Origin: Paenibacillus koleovorans NBRC 103111
Lineage (GTDB): Bacteria; Bacillota; Bacilli; Paenibacillales; NBRC-103111
Assembly: GCF_004000845.1 (NCBI RefSeq)
Contig: NZ_BIMA01000022.1
Span: forward strand, 1 to 64,000
DNA: 64,000 nucleotides
Direction of reading: 5' to 3'
Part shown: one piece after another, positions 59,040 through 64,000 of the stretch
How the letters are laid out: each line of letters begins with the position of its first letter
How positions within the stretch are numbered: the first letter of the stretch is position 1
Position numbers and translations under genes: made by a program
The notes under the pieces: generated by a model
What the model was told of the DNA's origin: nothing
The model's input: only the letters and a program-made list of their open reading frames with translations
The model's database searches: none

Positions 59040-60395
59040 ATGAAAAACAATTTGTTCACGGCTTTTGAGACGAACTGGGTTAGCCTGGTGGTTTCGCTTG
59101 TTGTGATCGGCATCCTGTATTACTTGGCTCGCAAACGAGTCAGCTTCGGATGGCGCGTCATGATCGGTCTGGGTCTCGGGCTTTTGGCCGGGGTCATTTT
59201 CAACAAGAGCGGGCTGGAGTACAAGGCAGTCAGCACCATCGGAACGATCTACGTCAATCTGATCAAAATGCTCGTTATGCCGCTCGTCGTCGTCCTGGTC
59301 ATCAACAGTATTTCGTCTTTGTCCAGCCTTGGTCAGCTTCGTAAAATCGGGGTGAAAACGATAGCGTGGTTCCTGGGCACCACCGGAGTGGCCGCGATCA
59401 TCGGTCTTCTGGTTGCACTGGCTATCAATCCAGGCGCCGGCATCGCGCAGAACGTCCCTAAAGACTTCAAAGCGCGAGATATTCCAACGATCTCCCAAGT
59501 CATTCTGGATCTGACGCCGTCCAATCCGATTTCGGATATGTCAGCCGGCAAAGTCGTACCGGTGTTGATCTTCGCTCTGTTCGTCGGGGTAGCCGTCCTC
59601 CATGTAAGCACGAAGAAACCGGATGCGGTTCAACCGTTCCGCACGCTGCTCAAATCGCTCGTCGACGTGCTTCACCAAGTCGTGAAATACGTCATCCGCT
59701 TGACGCCATACGGCGTATACGCGCTAGTCGGCGCAATGGCGGCCAGATACGGACTCGAGACTTTATCACCGCTTGCCAAGATTATCGTGGCTTCGTATGT
59801 CGCGCTCATTCTTCACTTCGTAATCGTATTCGGCGGTTTGGTGGCATTCGTCGCCAAAGTCAACCCGCTTAAATTTTTCAGGAAAGCTTATCCGACCATA
59901 GCGGTCGCTTTCACCACAAGAAGCAGTTATGCAACACTGCCGGTGAACCTGGAAGTCATCACGAAACGGCTGCGAGTTTCCCCGAGAATCGCGAGCTTCG
60001 TAGCGCCGCTCGGCGCTACGATGAACTTCAACGGTTGCGGCGGCGTCTGGCCGGCCATCGTAGCGATCTTCGTCGCCAAAGTGTATAACCTGGATCTTGG
60101 ACTGTCGGATTACTTGATTCTCGTGTTCGTCGCGATCATCTCCTCCATCGGTGTGGCTGGTGTACCTGGACCGGCTACGATTTCCACGACTGTCGTATTG
60201 ACTGCGCTCGGTCTGCCGCTGGAAGGGATGGGGCTCGTCATTGCCGTTGAATCGGTTATCGACATGGGTCGTACTGCAGTCAATGCAACAGGCACTACCG
60301 TTACCTCGCTGCTAGTCGCCAACTCCGAGGGCGAATTCGACCGCGAAGCCTTCAACCGAGACGAAGAAGATCCACTCGAAACGGTTGTCGCTTAA
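59040..60395 (+). CDS. tcyP: DAACS-family symporter, TcyP-like (L-cystine)
   Basis: 451 residues, the normal size. The serine-rich motif TTRSSYATLP near residue 300 and the substrate loop MNFNGCGGVWPA near 330 match the cystine-type TcyP subgroup rather than glutamate or dicarboxylate carriers, which have NMDGTA there; the second hairpin reads GVPGPATIS. About eight helices. The ATG follows AAGGGAG by 10 bases. Likely imports L-cystine or a related amino acid with sodium or protons. Confidence 0.8.
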   Translation: MKNNLFTAFETNWVSLVVSLVVIGILYYLARKRVSFGWRVMIGLGLGLLAGVIFNKSGLEYKAVSTIGTIYVNLIKMLVMPLVVVLVINSISSLSSLGQLRKIGVKTIAWFLGTTGVAAIIGLLVALAINPGAGIAQNVPKDFKARDIPTISQVILDLTPSNPISDMSAGKVVPVLIFALFVGVAVLHVSTKKPDAVQPFRTLLKSLVDVLHQVVKYVIRLTPYGVYALVGAMAARYGLETLSPLAKIIVASYVALILHFVIVFGGLVAFVAKVNPLKFFRKAYPTIAVAFTTRSSYATLPVNLEVITKRLRVSPRIASFVAPLGATMNFNGCGGVWPAIVAIFVAKVYNLDLGLSDYLILVFVAIISSIGVAGVPGPATISTTVVLTALGLPLEGMGLVIAVESVIDMGRTAVNATGTTVTSLLVANSEGEFDREAFNRDEEDPLETVVA

Positions 60396-60411
60396 CTAAC
60401 TACTAATAAGC

Positions 60412-60453
60412 AACCTCCAAGGCCAGTCGGCACGACTGCTTTGGAGGTTTTTT
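60412..60453 (+). terminator. Terminator of the symporter gene
   Basis: AACCTCCAA and TTGGAGGTTTTTT arms with an inner CAGTCG/CGACTG stem and a run of T. Confidence 0.9.
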
Positions 60454-60465
60454 CATGCCGCCTTA

Positions 60466-61227
60466 TTAACCCATGTAAGTACTCGGCGATTGCCCCGTAT
60501 ATTTGCGGAACATTTTATAGAAGTAGGAAGGATCGTAATAGCCCAGATGATCGGCGATGAACGCCACCGTAAATCGGGTGTTGCGCAGCAGCTCCATGGC
60601 GGTCGTAATGCGCAGGCGGTGCTGGTACTCGAGCGGGGTTTGACCGACGACTTCCTTGAACAAAGTGAGCGTGTAGTTCGGTGATCGGTCGATGAGACCG
60701 GCGAGCTCCTGCAACGAAATCGCCTCGCGGTACCGGCTGATGATATGCTGCTCCAGCTTGCTGGCCAGCTGCTGCTTGCGATGGGAGATCGGCGCCGTCT
60801 CCAGCTCCCGGCATGCCAGTCCCAGCAGCTCCAGCAGCAACCCTTGGCGGATTGTCTCATAGTAAGAACGTTTTTCTAGCGTTTGACGGTGGAGCAGCAT
60901 AAATTTCTCCTTGAAATAATCGAAGCTGCGCGTACGAATTCGTCGAGGTTTGCCATCGCGGAGCATGGGGAGCTCGGTCGGGCCGTTCGCCTGAAACGTA
61001 ACCGCATATTTCTGATGCAGCGTCCCGCTGTCGTTTTTCGCCTCGCGCCTCGTCCCCCTAGGAATGAACAGCAAATCGCCTTTCGTCGCGGTAAGCTCCT
61101 GATCGTTCAGTTGGTACTTGAGCGTTCCTTCCGTAACCAGAACTAGCACATGGGAATGAATATGCTCTTTGCGATTATGCCAATCCGGAATATAGTCATC
61201 GAGAAAAGTGTTGAGAACTTCAAGCAT
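60466..61227 (-). CDS. AraC-family regulator with cupin-like N-terminal domain
   Basis: 253 residues. Residues 15-90 form a beta-rich cupin sensor (HSHVLVLVTEGTLKYQL, GDLLFIPRGTRRE). The C-terminal double HTH spans about 155-250 (ISLQELAGLIDRSPNYTLTL, IADHLGYYDPSYFYKMFRK, TGQSPSTYM). CAAGGAG precedes the ATG. It is divergent from a sulfatase gene and likely activates it in response to a sugar. Confidence 0.92.
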   Translation of the reverse strand: MLEVLNTFLDDYIPDWHNRKEHIHSHVLVLVTEGTLKYQLNDQELTATKGDLLFIPRGTRREAKNDSGTLHQKYAVTFQANGPTELPMLRDGKPRRIRTRSFDYFKEKFMLLHRQTLEKRSYYETIRQGLLLELLGLACRELETAPISHRKQQLASKLEQHIISRYREAISLQELAGLIDRSPNYTLTLFKEVVGQTPLEYQHRLRITTAMELLRNTRFTVAFIADHLGYYDPSYFYKMFRKYTGQSPSTYMG

Positions 61228-61271
61228 AGCGGGATCTCCTTGACAAAGTGGAAAGTGAGGATCTACCCATA

Positions 61272-61300
61272 ATCGTAATATCGTACATGGTACTTGTAAA
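61272..61300 (-). promoter_or_regulatory. Promoter of the AraC-type gene
   Basis: On the minus strand TTTACA (61300-61295) and TACGAT (61277-61272) have a 17-base spacer. Confidence 0.6.
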
Positions 61301-61311
61301 GAGACGGCCTA

Positions 61312-61317
61312 TATAAT
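61312..61317 (+). promoter_or_regulatory. -10 box of the divergent sulfatase gene
   Basis: TATAAT with only a weak -35 (TGGTAC, spacer 18). A consensus -10 with a poor -35 fits a promoter that needs an activator such as the AraC protein encoded next to it. GTACATGGTAC at 61283-61293 could be part of its site. Confidence 0.5.
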
Positions 61318-61338
61318 GAGGGCGAGGTGATAGTATCG

Positions 61339-62754
61339 ATGAGCTCTTCTAAGAAACCGAATATTTTGTTCATCATGTCGGACGACCATGCTTCCCACGC
61401 GATGAGCTGCTACGGCAGCCGGATCAATGAAACGCCTAATATCGACAGGATCGCGAACGAAGGGATGCGCTTCGACAATTGCTTCTGCACGAATTCGATC
61501 TGTTCCCCGAGCCGTGCTGCCATCCTGACGGGCAAATACAACCATCTGAACGGGGTCAAATCGATCAATGATCATTTCGACGGCCGTCAAATGACGTATC
61601 CGAAGCTGCTGCAGCAAGTCGACTATCAGACCGCCATTATCGGCAAGTGGCATCTCGGGCATGGGGGGCTGGCGGATCCGACCGGTTTCGATTTCTGGTC
61701 CGTCGTACCGGGACAAGGGGATTATCACGACCCGACCTTTATCGAGATGGGCGAATATAAGCAATACCCCGGCTATGTGACCGATCTGACGGCCGATTTC
61801 TGCATCGATTGGTTGAATACGCGGGACAAAGAGAGGCCGTTTATGCTCATGTGCCATCATAAGGCGCCGCATCGGCCTTGGCATCCATCCGCAAAGTATG
61901 CGAACCTGTACGACGATATCGATATTCCTGAGCCGGACACCTTTAACGACGATTACGCCACGAAGCCTCAAGCGGTTCATGAGGCAAAAATGCGCATCGA
62001 CCGCGATATGAACGTGCTCGTTGATTTGAAGGCGCTTCCCCCGGCAGGATTGACTCCGCAGGAAGAGAAGAGCTGGATGTATCAGCGTTATATCAAAGAC
62101 TATTTGCGCTGCGTCGCCTCGATCGACGAGAATGTCGGCCGGCTACTCGACTATTTGGAGGAAGCAGGCATCGCGGACAACACGATTGTCGTGTACACGT
62201 CGGATCAAGGCTTTTTTCTTGGCGATCATGGCTGGTACGACAAACGCTTCATGTATGAAGAGTCGCTGCGGATGCCGTTCGTCATCAAGTACCCGAAGGA
62301 GATTGCGGCCGGCTCGGTGACGGAGGCCATGGCGTTGAACATCGATTTCACCGCGACGTTCCTGGATTATGCCGGAGTGGAGATCCCCTCGGACATGCAG
62401 GGGCGAAGCCTGCGCTCGGTACTGAACGGCAACGTGCCTGAGGACTGGCGGACGTCGATGTACTATCGCTATTGGATGCACCTCGATCAATTCCACAACG
62501 TGTACTCCCACTACGGGATCCGCACGGAACGGTATAAGCTGATCTATTACTATGCGGAGGCGCTCGGTACATCGGGATCGTTCGATGAATACCGCGAGCC
62601 GGAGTGGGAGCTGATCGACCTGGAGCGCGACCCGCGCGAGCTGGTCAATGTGTATGGCGATCCGGCCTATGCCGAAGTCATTCCGGCGCTCAAGACGGAG
62701 ATGCGCCAATTGCAGCTTGCCGTGCTGGATGAGCCGGTAGAGGAAGTAGGATGA
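61339..62754 (+). CDS. Sulfatase, Cys type (third)
   Basis: 471 residues from the ATG 9 bases after GAGGTGA. Formylglycine motif CSPSR at residues 55-59; metal-site segments IMSDDHAS near the N terminus and TSDQGFFLGDHGWYDK near residue 290; GKWHLGHGG near residue 103. It resembles choline or iduronate-type sulfatases in layout. No signal peptide, so it is cytoplasmic. It is divergent from an AraC regulator and stands alone, apart from the sulfatase pair at 32.6-35.5 kb. Confidence 0.92.
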   Translation: MSSSKKPNILFIMSDDHASHAMSCYGSRINETPNIDRIANEGMRFDNCFCTNSICSPSRAAILTGKYNHLNGVKSINDHFDGRQMTYPKLLQQVDYQTAIIGKWHLGHGGLADPTGFDFWSVVPGQGDYHDPTFIEMGEYKQYPGYVTDLTADFCIDWLNTRDKERPFMLMCHHKAPHRPWHPSAKYANLYDDIDIPEPDTFNDDYATKPQAVHEAKMRIDRDMNVLVDLKALPPAGLTPQEEKSWMYQRYIKDYLRCVASIDENVGRLLDYLEEAGIADNTIVVYTSDQGFFLGDHGWYDKRFMYEESLRMPFVIKYPKEIAAGSVTEAMALNIDFTATFLDYAGVEIPSDMQGRSLRSVLNGNVPEDWRTSMYYRYWMHLDQFHNVYSHYGIRTERYKLIYYYAEALGTSGSFDEYREPEWELIDLERDPRELVNVYGDPAYAEVIPALKTEMRQLQLAVLDEPVEEVG

Positions 62755-62757
62755 AAG

Positions 62758-62801
62758 AAGAGGGGAAGCGGCTCTTGGCTTAAGAGCGCTTCCCCTCTTT
62801 G
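62758..62801. terminator. Terminator between the third sulfatase and the small cysteine protein
   Basis: AAGAGGGGAAGCG and CGCTTCCCCTCTT form a 13-bp stem with an inner GCTCTT/AAGAG stem. The minus-strand gene stops inside the loop region, so the hairpin overlaps its last codons. Confidence 0.8.
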
Positions 62802-62974
62802 GGTTCGAACGTCATGCACGGTTTTCCGGAAGACGAAAATACCGTCAAACTTGGCATGAGCTGGGTTTTGAAGCCGAAAGCCTTGCACCCTTTCGGGAAC
62901 GCGGGGTCCCAAGTAACGTAGAAATGGCGGCATTTCAAACAATCCACGCGTTTGTTCTCGCTAGACTCGCTCAT
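62780..62974 (-). CDS. Small cysteine-containing protein of unknown function
   Basis: 64 residues. CLKCRHFYVTWDPAFPKGC and the later KPCMTFEPK give four cysteines in a zinc-ribbon-like spacing, matching a short protein family that is widespread in Firmicutes and sometimes labelled as uracil-DNA glycosylase-related, without support in the sequence. AGAGGAGTGG precedes the ATG. A TATAAT on the minus strand at 63008-63003 may be its -10 box. Confidence 0.75.
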   Translation of the reverse strand: MSESSENKRVDCLKCRHFYVTWDPAFPKGCKAFGFKTQLMPSLTVFSSSGKPCMTFEPKEGKRS

Positions 62975-63163
62975 CTCGGTCAGACCACTCCTCTTGAAAG
63001 CTATTATAGCTTACCTCGCCCCCTGCTCCTAGTCCCAACAAGCTGCTTGTCGAATTTGTCCTTTCCCATCGGCCTGTCTAGCAGTACAATAGAACGATAC
63101 TATTAAAATTCGAAGCTGGACCGTGTTCATCGTGACCGATTAAAGAAAGGAATGGCCGTTCAC

Positions 63164-63999
63164 ATGTCTCTATTTGCCCGCACCGTGGAACGCCTGCAGC
63201 TTCAATTCGGCTCTCCGGATCCCGAGAAGCGGTTGTCGCCAGATGCTAAAGTTTCTTTGCTCGTCCATTTTTGTTTTCAGATCGGCGCTTCCATGTCCAG
63301 CGTCTTTTTGAACCTGTATTTGTGGCGGCTAACCGAAAGTCTATTTATTAACGGCATGTACTATATTATTTTGTACGCGTTATCTCCTTTGTTCTTCGCT
63401 GTAGCCGGCAAAATCGCCAAAATGCGGGACCGCATGGTCGTCTATCGGATCGGGATTGCGATGTATGCGGTGTTTTTCTTGCTCGTCGTGTTGACGCAGG
63501 AGCGTGTCGCCGACTATTACATGCTGTTCGCGGTGATGCATTCGATTTCCGGTGCGTTCTACTGGACGGCGTATTTGACCTTGATGTACGACGTCTCCAA
63601 CGACCGCAACCGGATTCGCTACCTTGGGTTCAACTCAATCGCCTTTATGTCCGCCACCTTGACCGGGCCTGTGATCGCCGCCTTTTTGTTTTCGCAGATC
63701 GGTGGGTTGCAGGGGTATGTGGTCGTGTTCGGCATCGCCTTCGTTATGTATGCATTGACCGCTGCGCTTAGCTTTCGGATCCGGACGGAGAGCAATGCTC
63801 ACAAGAGCTACTATCTGCACCTGATGCCGCTGCTTTTGCGCAAAAATCGCGATTGGCTCCGCTGTTTGACGGCGTTTTTCCTGTTGGGGCTGCTGCAAGG
63901 CATTATGCTGTTCGTGCCCAATATTTTGCTGTTCTTGGTTGTTCCGCGGGAGGATGCCGTTGGGTATTTGGGGATGCTGTTCTCGGCGGCTGCGATCAC
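63164..63999 (+). CDS. MFS transporter, N-terminal part (runs off the window)
   Basis: The frame stays open from the ATG at 63164, after AAAGGA, to the window edge; an in-frame ATG at 63152 is too close to that site. After a short charged N terminus come several helices: FCFQIGASMSSVFLNLYLWR, MYYIILYALSPLFFAVAGKI, then the KMRDRMVVYRIG loop that matches the MFS loop 2-3 pattern, and further helices including NSIAFMSATLTGPVIAAFLF. About seven helices are visible. Substrate unknown. Confidence 0.8.
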   Translation, partial: MSLFARTVERLQLQFGSPDPEKRLSPDAKVSLLVHFCFQIGASMSSVFLNLYLWRLTESLFINGMYYIILYALSPLFFAVAGKIAKMRDRMVVYRIGIAMYAVFFLLVVLTQERVADYYMLFAVMHSISGAFYWTAYLTLMYDVSNDRNRIRYLGFNSIAFMSATLTGPVIAAFLFSQIGGLQGYVVVFGIAFVMYALTAALSFRIRTESNAHKSYYLHLMPLLLRKNRDWLRCLTAFFLLGLLQGIMLFVPNILLFLVVPREDAVGYLGMLFSAAAI

Positions 64000-64000
64000 G

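Overview
The window looks like a chromosomal segment of a Gram-positive Firmicute of the Paenibacillus/Cohnella type. This is inferred from moderately high GC, strong AGGAGG-type ribosome binding sites, sigma-A promoters, manganese-dependent inorganic pyrophosphatase, an M29 aminopeptidase, a Bce-like two-component system, YesM/YesN-like signalling and LplB/YtcP-like sugar ABC transporters with very long lipoprotein binding proteins. I saw no rRNA, tRNA, CRISPR array, prophage or insertion sequence.

Layout. 1-6.2 kb: the 3' end of hrpB, a GntR regulator fused to a solute-binding domain, a 2-hydroxyacid dehydrogenase behind an inverted-repeat operator, and an orphan sugar-binding lipoprotein. 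6.3-18.7 kb: mostly housekeeping or stand-alone genes (ppaC, M29 aminopeptidase, dapA-like gene with divergent lysR, HAD phosphatase, YihY/BrkB membrane protein, OatA-like acyltransferase). Two fusions stand out here: an ArsR-type winged helix joined to a GyrB-like ATPase domain, and a glycerol-1-phosphate dehydrogenase joined to a VOC domain. 18.9-23.2 kb: a GntR/YtrA-type ABC operon, a DUF445 protein and an arylamine N-acetyltransferase. 23.2-35.7 kb: a carbohydrate locus with a YesM-like kinase and a split YesN-like regulator on the minus strand, opposite a binding protein, FAD oxidoreductase, two ABC permeases, two sulfatases and a 53-residue protein. 35.9-43 kb: bceS, bceR and bceA without bceB, then ridA, three nucleotidyltransferase-fold proteins of different families, a cysteine-cluster protein and an AbrB-type membrane protein. 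43-43.6 kb: non-coding, repeat-rich.

43.6-55.7 kb: a membrane-anchored AraC regulator divergent from a long catabolic operon of two permeases, a binding protein, a YwrD-like gamma-glutamyltransferase, two chromate-transporter halves, a hydroxyacid dehydrogenase and two Gfo/Idh/MocA oxidoreductases. 55.8-64 kb: GNAT acetyltransferase, an LLM flavin oxidoreductase with a MarR regulator, a DUF2238 membrane protein, a TcyP-like symporter, an AraC regulator divergent from a third sulfatase, a small cysteine-rich protein, and the start of an MFS transporter cut by the window edge.

How the genes work together: the two large ABC loci and the orphan binding protein suggest life on plant or soil polysaccharides, with sulfated or otherwise modified glycans taken up, desulfated and oxidised. 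The most unusual items are the ArsR-GyrB-like protein, whose predicted catalytic glutamate is replaced and which sits behind a perfect palindrome; the G1P dehydrogenase-VOC fusion; the Bce signalling set without its permease; the apparently frameshifted YesN-like regulator; and a set of unrelated intergenic repeat tracts that share a period near 51 bp. All functional calls rest on reading the sequence and on family knowledge; no searches were run.
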